This document shows positions 35,749 through 44,824 of a DNA stretch of 64,000 bases, piece by piece. The notes under the pieces were generated by a model that did not search any database, was not told the origin of the DNA, and saw nothing but the letters and a program-made list of their open reading frames with translations. This stretch comes from Skermanella rosea (GTDB taxonomy: Bacteria; Pseudomonadota; Alphaproteobacteria; Azospirillales; Azospirillaceae): positions 548,960 through 612,959 of the forward strand of contig NZ_CP086112.1 of NCBI RefSeq assembly GCF_016806835.2. The letters run 5' to 3'. Position 1 is the first letter of the stretch, and each line of letters opens with the position of its first letter. The position numbers were made by a program, and so were the translations under genes.

Positions 35749-36771
35749 TCAGAGGCCGAGTTCGGCCAGCTCGTCGACCGTGTCCTTGTTCAGCTCGACG
35801 AGTTGGTCGACGATGATGTTGCGCTCGGCGAAGTCGGGATTGACCTTGCCCAGCCCGGGGATCTCCATCCCGTCCTTGATCTCCTGCCCCTTGGCCAGCA
35901 TGTCGCCCAGGGTCACGAAGACCTTGCCGGCCTCCATCGGGTTCCACATGAAGCCGCCGGTCAGGACGTCGTCATGGACCAGCCGGCGCCCCTGCCCCGG
36001 CGAGAACGGGCCGAGCACGGCGACCTCGCCGCCCTTGCGGCGCTCGTTGACGGCGCGGGCGGCGCCGATCGGGCCCTGGCTGCCGAAGGCGAGGAAGCCC
36101 TTCAGGTCGGGATGGGCGCGCATCAGGTCGAGCGCGGTGCGCCGGGATTCGTCCACGTTCTCGGCGACGCCGTAGCGCTCCCCGACCAGTTCCATCTCGG
36201 GATGGTTCTGCTTGATGTAGGCGATCGCGGCGTCGGCCCAGGCATTGTGGAGCGGCACGGTCAGCGAGCCGACGAAGACCGCGTACTTGCCTTTCCCGCC
36301 CAGCCGGTCGGCCAGCATCTTGCCATAGGCGTCGCCGAAGCCCTCGACCGAGGCCAGCTCGAAGTTCCAGTCGGCGTTCTTCTGCTTGGGCGATTCATGG
36401 GTGATCACCTTGATGCCGGCGTCCCGGGCGCGCTGGAGCACCGGTTCCAGCACCTCCGCGTCGTTCGGCACCACGCCGATCACGTCGACGCGCTGGGCGA
36501 TCAGGTCCTCGACCGCGCGGACCTGCAGCGCCGGGTCGGCGCTGGTCGGGCCGACCATGAAGGCGTCCACTCCCAGTTCCTTGGCGCGCTGCTTGATGCC
36601 CGCCTCCATGGCGTTGAACCAGGGAATGCCGCCGATCTTGACGACCACGCCCATGCGGGTCTCCGCGGCGTGGGCCGCCGGGGCGAAGGCCGCCGAGGTC
36701 AGGGCCGTGGCGGTCAGGGTGGCCGCGAAGGCGCCGGCGAGCACGAGCCGGCGACCGATCCTGCGGGTCAT
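35749..36771 (-). CDS. Periplasmic sugar-binding protein of the ABC importer
   Basis: A 340-residue periplasmic-binding protein of the Peripla_BP_4 family. A Sec signal peptide (about 1-35, cut at AHAAE) precedes a two-lobed fold, with IGVVPNDAEVLEPVLQRARD typical of ribose, rhamnose or AI-2 binding proteins. AGGAGG lies 5 nt before ATG 36771. It is the first gene of the leftward operon; the LacI-type box at 36827-36842 lies 55 nt upstream, where it could block transcription. Confidence 0.92.
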   Translation of the reverse strand: MTRRIGRRLVLAGAFAATLTATALTSAAFAPAAHAAETRMGVVVKIGGIPWFNAMEAGIKQRAKELGVDAFMVGPTSADPALQVRAVEDLIAQRVDVIGVVPNDAEVLEPVLQRARDAGIKVITHESPKQKNADWNFELASVEGFGDAYGKMLADRLGGKGKYAVFVGSLTVPLHNAWADAAIAYIKQNHPEMELVGERYGVAENVDESRRTALDLMRAHPDLKGFLAFGSQGPIGAARAVNERRKGGEVAVLGPFSPGQGRRLVHDDVLTGGFMWNPMEAGKVFVTLGDMLAKGQEIKDGMEIPGLGKVNPDFAERNIIVDQLVELNKDTVDELAELGL

Positions 36772-36826
36772 GTTTCCTCCTCCTGTGGCTTCCGGCCTGA
36801 TGCCGGATATTCGTTGGCGATCGAAA

Positions 36827-36842
36827 GCTAAATCCATTTAGC
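36827..36842. promoter_or_regulatory. LacI-type operator, copy 1 (importer operon)
   Basis: gctaaatccatttagc is a near-perfect palindrome with a cc centre and is identical to the box at 40718-40733 before the LacI-type gene. The flanking aaa-cgg is also shared. It lies 55 nt upstream of the binding-protein gene. Confidence 0.8.
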
Positions 36843-37310
36843 AAAGCGGTCAATGCCGTTCTGAGGGCACCTCCAAAGAGCCTGCCCCCCGGAAAGTCTC
36901 CCGGTGTAACGATCCACGGCCGCCTCGTTTCGCAAAATGCATTTAAATCTATCGATCGGGGAAGAATTCAACCCGCGCCAAGCACCGAATTCGTGCACTG
37001 CCGAAAAGATTTTCGCAAAATGCCTTACCGGGCGCGTGGTAAACGCGCGTTAATCTCAAAATTCACGTCCACACAGCGGTCCAAGACCGTGCGGGGCATC
37101 CTTCCCGGACGGGACAGGATCTTTTCCTCACTTTGGTCATAACGCCAAAGAGCTAACGCGGGTTGGTATCGATCTCGCTTCTCCGCACGGCGTGGGCTTC
37201 GCCGCGAAAGACTTCGTCGACGTCGCCCCCCCAACATGCCGGCGGACCGCCGGGCCGAACAGGGCCCGGACGGAGTCCGCCGGGGACGCCCTGACTGCCT
37301 GGAGGAGATC
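36843..37310. other. Gene-free 470-nt intergenic region between importer operon and carbonic anhydrase
   Basis: It holds a degenerate operator-like site at 36932-36947 and otherwise AT-richer DNA that probably contains the promoters of both divergent units. Open frames crossing it have no coding character. Confidence 0.5.
36932..36947. promoter_or_regulatory. Degenerate second operator-like site
   Basis: gcaaaatgcatttaaa matches 12 of 16 positions of the LacI-type box about 105 nt away. It could be an auxiliary operator for looping. Confidence 0.35.
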
Positions 37311-38108
37311 ATGCCTGAATCCGCCCCTTTGACTCGCCGTACCCTGTTACGGCACCTGACGGCCGGCGGGCTCGCCGCCTGCCCGATCTGCACCGGGATC
37401 GCCTGGGCCGGGGAACCGGCCCACGGCAACGCCTCGCCCCACTGGTCCTATGGCGGCGTCGACGGTCCGGAACACTGGGGCGAGTTGACACCCGAGTTCC
37501 GCTCCTGCTCGCTGGGCCTCGAACAGACGCCGATCGACATCGACGGGGCGATCCGGGCCGAGGCGGGACAGCTCGACATCAACTTCTCCAAAGTGCCCGT
37601 CACCGTCGTCAACAACGGCCACACGGTCCAGGCGAACTGCGGGCCGGGCTGCCACAGCATCATCGGCGGCACCCGCTACGACCTCGCGCAGTTCCATTTC
37701 CACCATCCGTCGGAGCATCTGCTCTCGGGCAAGCCGTTCCAGATGGAGTGCCATTTCGTCCACAAGTCGGCGGCCGGGGCCATCGCGGTCGTCGGGGTCT
37801 TCATCACTCCGGGCTCGGCCAACCCCGCGCTGAAGCCCCTCTGGGACGTGATGCCGACGAAGGCGGGCGGCGAAGCCTTTTCGGCCGGGGCGATCGACCC
37901 CGCCGGCCTGCTGCCGGAGACGCGCTCCTACTTCCGCTATGCCGGGTCGTTGACGACGCCCCCCTGCTCGGAGGGGGTCACCTGGACCGTGTTCGCGACC
38001 CCGATCGAGGCATCGACGAGCCAGATCGCCCAGTTCGCGGCGCTGTTCATGAACAACGCGCGGCCGGTGCAGGGGCGCAACCGGCGCTTCCTGCTCGAAT
38101 CCTTCTGA
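37311..38108 (+). CDS. Alpha-type carbonic anhydrase, exported
   Basis: A 265-residue periplasmic carbonic anhydrase interconverting CO2 and bicarbonate. The N-terminus has TRRTLLRHLTAGGLAACP, a twin-arginine-like signal. Zinc ligands are the two His of QFHFHHPSEH and the His of ECHFVH, and the substrate-pocket segment GSLTTPPCSEGVTW is intact. The length is normal. GGAGGAG precedes ATG 37311. It splits the two halves of the sugar regulon and has no evident link with them. Confidence 0.93.
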   Translation: MPESAPLTRRTLLRHLTAGGLAACPICTGIAWAGEPAHGNASPHWSYGGVDGPEHWGELTPEFRSCSLGLEQTPIDIDGAIRAEAGQLDINFSKVPVTVVNNGHTVQANCGPGCHSIIGGTRYDLAQFHFHHPSEHLLSGKPFQMECHFVHKSAAGAIAVVGVFITPGSANPALKPLWDVMPTKAGGEAFSAGAIDPAGLLPETRSYFRYAGSLTTPPCSEGVTWTVFATPIEASTSQIAQFAALFMNNARPVQGRNRRFLLESF

Positions 38109-38135
38109 CCCAGCCGTTCCCAAGGAGAGAACACC

Positions 38136-40172
38136 ATGCCTGTCCATGGATCGCGCGTCGGCGCGGCCTTCGCCAACATCAAGGTCGGAACGAAGATCGG
38201 TATCGCCTCGGGCGCCGTGCTGGTCATCCTGGGCGCCCTGTCCATCCAGAGCGTCGGCTCGCTCGTCATGGTCGGCGATGCGTTCCACGTTTACGCCGGG
38301 AAGGTCGAAATCGTCGATACGGCGCGGACCGTCGAGCGCGACATGAGCGAGGTCCGCCGGTTCGTCCGGGAGTACGCCATCACCGGCCGTGCCGACCAGG
38401 CGGAAGCGGCGCGCGCCGCGATGGGGCGGCTGCGGGCCGGCCTCGACCGTGGCCTGACGCTCGTGTCGGAGGCGGACCTCAGGGGCGACCTGACGGAGAG
38501 CCTCCGGAGATTCGACGCCTACAGCCGGAGCTTCGACGACATCGTCGCCTGGAAGACCGAGGCGGACAGGCTCGTGCGCGAGGTGCTGGACCCCGACGGG
38601 AACACCGCCGTGCGCGACCTGGAGGAAACGCGTCTCCTGGCGGTCAGGGACGGCAACAGCGACGCCGTGACGCTGACCGGCTCCGCGCTCGAAACCCTCC
38701 TGAAGGCGAGGTTGGCCGCCAACAAGATGCTGGCGCGCCATGACAAGGCGTCGGCCGAAGCGGCGGCGGAACAGCTCGCCGGGCTGGAGCGGGTGCTCGG
38801 CACCCTGTCCTCCGCCTCCGCCGGACGCTCCTACGGGAACATGGTGGCGCGGACCCGCGAGCTGGCGGCGGAATACCGCAGGAGCTTCGACCGCGTGGTC
38901 GAGCTGAGCGGTGCGATCGAGCACCGGATCACCGGCCCGATGTTCGAGGCCGGCAATGCGCTGACCGGCACGGCCGCCCATATCCGCGACTCCGCCGCCG
39001 AGGAGGAGCACAGGGTCGAATCCGAGACGACCGGCTTCATCTCCTTCACGGAACAGCTGATCGTCGCCCTGTCCTGCGCCGGCTTCCTGCTGGGGGTGGC
39101 GCTCGCCTGGGTGAGCGGCCGGGCGATCTCTCGGCCCATCGTGCGGATGACCGAGGTGATGCGGCGCCTCGCCGGCGGGGACCGGGCGGTCGACATTCCC
39201 GGCGTCGGGCGGCGCGACGAGATCGGTTCCATGGCCGAGGCGGTCGACGTCTTCAAGCGGAACGCCATCGCCGCCCATCGGCTCGCCGAGGAGCAGAAGG
39301 CCGAGCAGGCGATGAAGGAAGCGCGGGCCGCCGAGATCGCGAGGCTGGTCGGCGCGTTCGACAACTCCGTTTCGTCGATCCTGCGCACCGTCTCCTCGGC
39401 CGCGACCGAACTCGACAGCACGGCGCAGAGCATGGCCGCGATCGCGGAGGAGACGGACCGTCAGGCGACCGCCTCGGCTGTGGCGGCGGAGCAGACATCC
39501 ACCAATGTCCAGACCGTCGCCTCGGCGGCGGAGGAAATGAGCGGCTCGCTGCAAGAGATCGCCCGGCAGGTCACCCGCTCCAACGGCATCGCCAACCAGG
39601 CGGTCGAGGAGGCGGCGCAGACCGACGCGACGGTGCAGGGCCTGGCCGACGCCGCGCAGAAGATCAACGAGGTGGTCGACCTGATAGCCAACATCGCCAG
39701 CCAGACCAACCTCCTGGCGCTGAACGCGACGATCGAGGCCGCCCGCGCCGGCGAGGCCGGCAAGGGCTTCGCCATCGTGGCGAGCGAGGTGAAGAGCCTG
39801 GCCAACCAGACGAGCAAGGCGACGGAAGAGATCTCGGCCCAGATCGGCTCGATGCAGGGAGCCACCGGGGCGGTGGTCGCAGCCATCCGGGGAATCGGCG
39901 TCACGATCCGCGAGATCAACGACAGCTCGACCACCATAGCGGCGGCGGTCGAGGAGCAGACGGCGGCGACGGCGGAAATCTCGCGCAGCGTCACCCAGGC
40001 CGCGGCCGGCACCCGAGAAGTGTCGGAGAACGTGGCCCAGGTCAATCAGGCGTCCCAGCAGACCGGGGCCGCGGCCAGCCAGGTGCTGGGAGCCGCCGGC
40101 GAGCTGGCGCACCAGGCCGAGATGCTGCGCGCCGAGGTCGAGCGCTTCCTCGCCGGGATCCAGGCGGCGTGA
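38136..40172 (+). CDS. Methyl-accepting chemotaxis protein
   Basis: A 678-residue transmembrane receptor. TM1 (about 20-45) and TM2 (about 310-330) enclose a long helical periplasmic sensor (about 45-305). HAMP (about 330-385, [18 protein letters not shown]) leads into the signalling hairpin with [27 protein letters not shown] precedes the ATG. It lies 27 nt after the carbonic anhydrase gene. The ligand is unknown; its position suggests a late arrival between the sugar operons. Confidence 0.93.
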   Translation: MPVHGSRVGAAFANIKVGTKIGIASGAVLVILGALSIQSVGSLVMVGDAFHVYAGKVEIVDTARTVERDMSEVRRFVREYAITGRADQAEAARAAMGRLRAGLDRGLTLVSEADLRGDLTESLRRFDAYSRSFDDIVAWKTEADRLVREVLDPDGNTAVRDLEETRLLAVRDGNSDAVTLTGSALETLLKARLAANKMLARHDKASAEAAAEQLAGLERVLGTLSSASAGRSYGNMVARTRELAAEYRRSFDRVVELSGAIEHRITGPMFEAGNALTGTAAHIRDSAAEEEHRVESETTGFISFTEQLIVALSCAGFLLGVALAWVSGRAISRPIVRMTEVMRRLAGGDRAVDIPGVGRRDEIGSMAEAVDVFKRNAIAAHRLAEEQKAEQAMKEARAAEIARLVGAFDNSVSSILRTVSSAATELDSTAQSMAAIAEETDRQATASAVAAEQTSTNVQTVASAAEEMSGSLQEIARQVTRSNGIANQAVEEAAQTDATVQGLADAAQKINEVVDLIANIASQTNLLALNATIEAARAGEAGKGFAIVASEVKSLANQTSKATEEISAQIGSMQGATGAVVAAIRGIGVTIREINDSSTTIAAAVEEQTAATAEISRSVTQAAAGTREVSENVAQVNQASQQTGAAASQVLGAAGELAHQAEMLRAEVERFLAGIQAA

Positions 40173-40246
40173 CACGGACGGGGGCGGCCGATGCCGCCCC
40201 GGCTTCGCGAAAATGGCTGATCAGTTTGGTTGAAAGGTGAAAAGTA

Positions 40247-40641
40247 ATGTTCAAGATGTTCAAGACCGACCCGGCGCTCGCGAACAAGGTCGCGGCCCTG
40301 GATGCCCTGTGATTCAACGTCATGATCGCCGACGGCGACCTCAACATCATCTAATTGAACCCGCCGGTTTCCGCGCTGATGCGCGAAGCCGAGGAGGATC
40401 TGAAGAAGGAACTGCCGCGCTACAGCGCCGCCACCCTGATCGGCAGCGACTTCAACGTCTTCCACAAGAATCCCGGCCACCAGCGCGCGATGTTGGCGGC
40501 CCTCGACAAGCCGCATAGCGATCTGCCACCGAGGACGCGTTCGACCGCGCCGTGAACGCCGGCCGGAGCACGGAGAAGCTGACCAACGCCGCCCAGCTGG
40601 TGACCCGGACGAAGAACGCCGCGAAGATGCTGGTCCGCTGA
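40247..40641 (+). pseudogene. Decayed PAS/MCP-type gene fragment with two in-frame stops
   Basis: From ATG 40247 (AAAGGTGAAAAGTA upstream) the frame reads a recognisable PAS-MCP N-terminus (FNVMIADGDLNII, LNPPVSALMREAEEDLKKEL, IGSDFNVFHKNPGHQRAML). It is broken by TGA at 40310 and TAA at 40352, then runs on to 40555. The expected rest of the PAS domain is missing; after a frame change, a short tail (AFDRAVNAGRSTEKLTNAAQ) continues to a stop at 40641. It is probably the 5' end of a PAS-type chemoreceptor joined to an unrelated or internal fragment by deletion. Confidence 0.7.
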
Positions 40642-40717
40642 CCCGCCGGTGCCGGGCGGCGTCCCGCCGCCCACGGTGCGCGCGACGCGTACCCTCCAAC
40701 GTTCACCGCTCTTGACC

Positions 40718-40733
40718 GCTAAATCCATTTAGC
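40718..40733. promoter_or_regulatory. LacI-type operator, copy 2 (regulator/kinase operon)
   Basis: Identical 16-mer gctaaatccatttagc to the one before the importer operon. It lies 92 nt upstream of the LacI-type gene and would give negative autoregulation plus control of the kinase and aldolase genes. Confidence 0.8.
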
Positions 40734-40825
40734 AAACCGGGCCATGATGCTCTATCATGCTCCCGATGAATCACCCGCGGCCGGCAACGGCGCCAAGCGG
40801 GAGCACGGGGGAGGAAGCGCGCGGC

Positions 40826-41878
40826 ATGGCGTCGGACCGGGGGCGGAAGTCCACCATCTACGACATCGCGACGTCCACGGGAACGTCGCCGGCGACCGTC
40901 AGCATGGTGCTGAACGGCACGTGGCAGCGCTATCGGATCAGCGAGGCGACCGCGGCCCGCGTGCTCGGCGCCGCGCGGGACATCGGCTACACCACCAACA
41001 TGAAGGCCCGGGGGCTGCGGCTGGCGCGTTCCGGTTTGGCCGGCATGATCATGCCGCATTACCGCAACCGCTTCTTCGCCGGCCTGTCGGAGACGTTCGA
41101 GGCCGGCGCCCGCGCGCGCGGGTTCTGCCCGATGGTCGTCAGCACCCAGCGCCAGCCGGAGACCGAGCGCGAGGTGGTCGAACGACTGCTCTCCCACCAG
41201 GTCGAGTTCCTGTTCATCGTCGGCGTGGCCCGGCCGGAGCCGCTGAACGACCTGTGCCATGCCGCCGGGATCCCCTGCGTCAACATCGACCTGCCCGGCG
41301 CCAACGCGCCGTCGGTGGTCAGTGACAACCGGGGCGGCGCCCGCATGCTGACCGACGTCCTGCTGGACAAGATCGCCGCCGCCGATCGCGGGGCCGGCGG
41401 AGTCGCCGGGGAGGAGATCCATTTCCTGGGCGGCGTCGCCGGCGAATACGCGACGGAGGAGCGCGTCGCCGGGTTCCGGGAGGCTCTGGCCGCCCGCGGC
41501 CTGCCCTTGCGCGACGACAGGATCCACCCTTGCGGCTACTCGCCGCCGGTCGCCCGCCGAGCCATCGAGGATCTGTGCGCCAGGCTCGGCGGGATGCCGG
41601 CCGGGCTGTTCGTCAACTCCATCACCGCTTTCGAGGGGGCGGTTCAGTTCTTCCAGTCGCTGGAGCCGGCCGCCTTCCACGGCCGCTTCATCGGCTGCTT
41701 CGACTGGGACCCGTTCGCGGCGTTCCTCCCCTTCCCCGTCACCATGCTGCGCCAGAACGTGGAGGCCATGATCGAGCAGGGTTTCGCCTATATCGAGCAG
41801 TACCCCGCCGACGAGTTCCCGATGACCAGGATCCCGCCGCGGTTCGGGCCGGTGGCCGGGGATGCCCGGAATGCCTGA
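40826..41878 (+). CDS. LacI family transcriptional regulator
   Basis: A 350-residue repressor. The N-terminal HTH (TIYDIATSTGTSPATVSMVL) and hinge helix are followed by a periplasmic-binding-protein-like effector domain (from about residue 60). It would bind the twin gctaaatccatttagc boxes and release them on binding a sugar. ATG 40826 has GGAGGAA 9 nt upstream and begins close to the HTH; earlier ATGs at 40757 and 40766 lack sites. It overlaps the xylulokinase gene by 17 nt. Confidence 0.92.
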   Translation: MASDRGRKSTIYDIATSTGTSPATVSMVLNGTWQRYRISEATAARVLGAARDIGYTTNMKARGLRLARSGLAGMIMPHYRNRFFAGLSETFEAGARARGFCPMVVSTQRQPETEREVVERLLSHQVEFLFIVGVARPEPLNDLCHAAGIPCVNIDLPGANAPSVVSDNRGGARMLTDVLLDKIAAADRGAGGVAGEEIHFLGGVAGEYATEERVAGFREALAARGLPLRDDRIHPCGYSPPVARRAIEDLCARLGGMPAGLFVNSITAFEGAVQFFQSLEPAAFHGRFIGCFDWDPFAAFLPFPVTMLRQNVEAMIEQGFAYIEQYPADEFPMTRIPPRFGPVAGDARNA

Positions 41879-43358
41879 TCCGCGCGGCCCGGCCTGGCTG
41901 GGAATCGACATCGGCACCTCGGCCGTCAAGGTGGTGCTGGTGGACGGCGCCCAGGCGCCGCTCGCGAAGGCGGCGGTGCCGCTGGCAACGTCCCGGCCCC
42001 ATCCGCTGTGGTCGGAGCAGCACCCGGACATCTGGTGGCGAGCGACCCTGGATGCCGTGGCGGAGGTCCGCCGGGCGGCCTCGGACGCCTTCGCCGCCGT
42101 CGCCGGGATCGGCCTGTCCGGGCAGATGCACGGCGCCGTGCTGCTGGACGGCGACGACCGGCCGCTCCGCCCCGCCATCCTGTGGAACGACGGCCGCGCC
42201 GCGGCGGAATGCGCCGAGCTGCAAGCCCTGGTCCCCGGCCTGGGACGGATCGCCGGCATCACCGCCATGCCCGGCCTGACCGCGCCGAAGCTGCTGTGGG
42301 TCCGGCGGCACGAGCCGGAGCTGTTCGGCCGCATCCGGCGCGTCATGCTGCCCAAGGACTATGTCCGGCTGAAGCTGACCGGCGAGGCGGTGACCGACCC
42401 GTCCGACGCCGCCGGCTCGCTGCTGCTGGACGAGGCGGCGCGGGCATGGTCGCCGGCGCTCCTGGCGGCCTGCGGGCTGGACGCGGACCGGATGCCCCGG
42501 CTGGCCGAGGGAACCGAGCCGGCCGGCACGCTCTCCCCGGCGGTCGCGCGGGAGTGGGGATTGGCCGGCCGGGAGATCGCCGTGGCCGGCGGGGCCGGGG
42601 ACGCGGCGGCGGGTGCCGTCGGCATCGGCGCCATCGCGGACGGCGACGCCTTCGTCTCGCTCGGCACCTCGGCCCAGGTCTTCGTGACGACCGGCACCTA
42701 CCGGCCGGCGCCGGAGACCCTGATCCACGGCTTCGCCCATACCCTGCCGGGCACCTGGTTCCAGATGGCGGCGCTGCTGAACGGTGCCAGCACGGTGGAA
42801 TGGGCGGCCCGGCTGGTCGGATTCCCCGACATCGGGGAGCTGCTGGCGCGGACCGAGGCCGGCTTCCGGGGACCCGGGCGGCTGCTGTTCCTGCCCTACC
42901 TGGCGGGGGAAAGGACGCCCCACGACGACCCGCACGCGCGCGGCGTGCTGTTCGGGCTGGCCCCCGACACGCAGCCGACCGACGTGATGCAGGCGGTGCT
43001 GGAAGGCGTCGCCCTGTCGCTGCGCGAGGCGCGGAACTGCCTGGAGGCGGCGGGAACGCCGGTGGACCGGGCGGCGATCATCGGCGGCGGCGCCCGCAGC
43101 GCGTTCTGGACCCGGATCATCGCCTCGGCGCTCGGCATCCCGGTCACCCGCTATGCCGGCAGCGAGGCCGGCCCGGCGTTCGGCGCCGCCCGCCTCGCCA
43201 GGATCGCGGCGACGGGTGAGGCTGTCGCCGACGTCTGCGTCAAGCCGCCGGTGCTCGACGTCACCGAGCCGGACCCCGCGCTGCATGCAGCATATGGCGA
43301 CGGCTTCGTCCGGTTCCGGCGGCTCTACCGGGCCCTGAGGGAGGAATTCAGAGCGTGA
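41862..43358 (+). CDS. xylB: Xylulokinase
   Basis: A 498-residue FGGY kinase that phosphorylates D-xylulose (or a related ketose) with ATP. The phosphate-binding start GIDIGTSAVK, the substrate motif GLSGQMHGAVLL, WNDGRAAAEC, the catalytic Asp in GGAGDAAAGA and the adenine-site IIGGGARSAFW all match XylB. It ends in a GTGA overlap with the next kinase, so the two are translationally coupled. Confidence 0.9.
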   Translation: MPGMPDPRGPAWLGIDIGTSAVKVVLVDGAQAPLAKAAVPLATSRPHPLWSEQHPDIWWRATLDAVAEVRRAASDAFAAVAGIGLSGQMHGAVLLDGDDRPLRPAILWNDGRAAAECAELQALVPGLGRIAGITAMPGLTAPKLLWVRRHEPELFGRIRRVMLPKDYVRLKLTGEAVTDPSDAAGSLLLDEAARAWSPALLAACGLDADRMPRLAEGTEPAGTLSPAVAREWGLAGREIAVAGGAGDAAAGAVGIGAIADGDAFVSLGTSAQVFVTTGTYRPAPETLIHGFAHTLPGTWFQMAALLNGASTVEWAARLVGFPDIGELLARTEAGFRGPGRLLFLPYLAGERTPHDDPHARGVLFGLAPDTQPTDVMQAVLEGVALSLREARNCLEAAGTPVDRAAIIGGGARSAFWTRIIASALGIPVTRYAGSEAGPAFGAARLARIAATGEAVADVCVKPPVLDVTEPDPALHAAYGDGFVRFRRLYRALREEFRA

Positions 43359-44824
43359 AGGACGAGAACGACAAGATCCGCGAGGAAACCAGGGTCGCCG
43401 TCTTCGACATCGGCAAGACCAACGTGAAGCTGAACGTCGCGACCCGCGCGGGCGCGATCCTGGAAACGATCTCCACGCCCAACGCGACCCGCGACGGCCC
43501 GCCCTACCGCCACCACGATCTGGCCGGGCAGGAGGAATGGCTGCTGGACGGCCTGCGCGGCTTCGCCGCCCGCCACCGGCTCGGCGCCTTCGTCGCCTGC
43601 GGCCACGGTTCCGGCGGCGTGCTGGTCGGAGAGGACGGTCCCGCCGCTCCCATGATCGACTACGAGCAGCCGCTGCCCGCCCGGATCGACCGCGCCTATG
43701 CCGGCATGGCCGGCCCCTACCTGGAGCGCGGCAGCCCGGTCATGCTGGGGGCGACCCACCTCGCCCGGCAGCTTCTGTGGCTGGAGGAGGAGTTTCCCGA
43801 AGCCTTCGCCCGGGCGCGCTGGTTCCTGGGCCTGCCGCAATACTGGGCGTGGCGGCTGAGCGGCGCGGCGGTGTCCGAAGTGACCATCCTGGGCGCCCAG
43901 TCGCACCTGTGGAACGTGCCGGAAGGGCGCCAGGCCGCTCTGGTCCGAGTGCGCGGATGGGACCGCCTGATGCCGCCCTTCGCCCCGGCCTGGAAAGCGG
44001 TCGGACGCCTGCGGCCCGACCTGGCGCGGCACCACGGCCTGCCGGCCGACCTGGAGGTGCTGGCCGGGATCCACGACAGCAGCGCCAACTTCTACCGCTA
44101 CCAGGCGGCTGGCCACTCGGACATGACGGTGGTCTCCACCGGCACCTGGATCGTCGGCCTGAGCGACCGCTTCGACCCGGCCCGCCTCGACGAGGCCCGC
44201 GGCATGACCTGCAACGCCGACATCCGGGGCCGCCCGCTGGCCGGCGCGCTGACCATGGGCGGGCGCGAGTTCTCCCGGGTCGCCGGCACCGAGGGGACGG
44301 GCGAGCGGGCCGACGCCGGTCTGGTCGCCCGGCTGGTGGCGGCCGGCACCCTGGCCCTGCCCTCCTTCGGCGGCGAGGACGGGATGTTTCCCGGAAGCGC
44401 CGGGACCGGCCGGATCGCCGGCCCGCCGCCGGAAACCCCGGCGGAGCGGCGGGCGCTCGCCGTGCTCTACACCGCCCTGCTGACCAGCGTGTGCCTGGAC
44501 GCGCTGGTCAGCGAACGGCTGGTGGTGCTGGACGGCAGCTTCGTGCGCGACCCGCTCTATGCCGGGCTGGTGGCAGCATTCCGCCGCACCCGCCATCCCG
44601 GCGGCGAGACCCTGTTCAACCTCGATTCCCAGGGCACCGCCGCGGGATCGGCCCTGCTCGCCGGCCATGCCGGACGCGCCTCGCCGGTCCCCATAGCCTT
44701 GGAGAAGCCGCCCCTGCCGGACCTGCCCGGCCTGGCGGACTACCGCGCCCGCTGGCTGGAGCTGGCCCGCGCGCCGGCGGCCCCGACGACATCCTCGACA
44801 ACGACGAGACTGGAAACGCCATGA
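43355..44824 (+). CDS. FGGY-family carbohydrate kinase (rhamnulokinase/fuculokinase-like)
   Basis: A 489-residue sugar kinase. The phosphate-binding strand FDIGKTNVK (Asp18, Lys21, Lys25), the catalytic base Asp241 in GIHDSSANFY and STGTW (261-265) are intact. It probably makes a ketose 1-phosphate for the class II aldolase encoded next (ATGA overlap). That combination is the L-fuculose/L-rhamnulose/L-xylulose scheme giving DHAP plus an aldehyde. The exact sugar cannot be read from sequence. The GTG start overlaps the xylulokinase stop. A diverged copy lies at 45660-47003. Confidence 0.88.
   Translation: MKDENDKIREETRVAVFDIGKTNVKLNVATRAGAILETISTPNATRDGPPYRHHDLAGQEEWLLDGLRGFAARHRLGAFVACGHGSGGVLVGEDGPAAPMIDYEQPLPARIDRAYAGMAGPYLERGSPVMLGATHLARQLLWLEEEFPEAFARARWFLGLPQYWAWRLSGAAVSEVTILGAQSHLWNVPEGRQAALVRVRGWDRLMPPFAPAWKAVGRLRPDLARHHGLPADLEVLAGIHDSSANFYRYQAAGHSDMTVVSTGTWIVGLSDRFDPARLDEARGMTCNADIRGRPLAGALTMGGREFSRVAGTEGTGERADAGLVARLVAAGTLALPSFGGEDGMFPGSAGTGRIAGPPPETPAERRALAVLYTALLTSVCLDALVSERLVVLDGSFVRDPLYAGLVAAFRRTRHPGGETLFNLDSQGTAAGSALLAGHAGRASPVPIALEKPPLPDLPGLADYRARWLELARAPAAPTTSSTTTRLETP

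Noticed and set aside
37025..37429. 134-codon minus-strand frame upstream of the carbonic anhydrase
   Set aside because: It overlaps the start of a confirmed gene in antisense and has no ribosome binding site or motif.
40310..40354. Readthrough or selenocysteine at the TGA/TAA codons of the PAS fragment
   Set aside because: Two different stops occur close together and the downstream part of the domain is missing, so decay is the simpler explanation.
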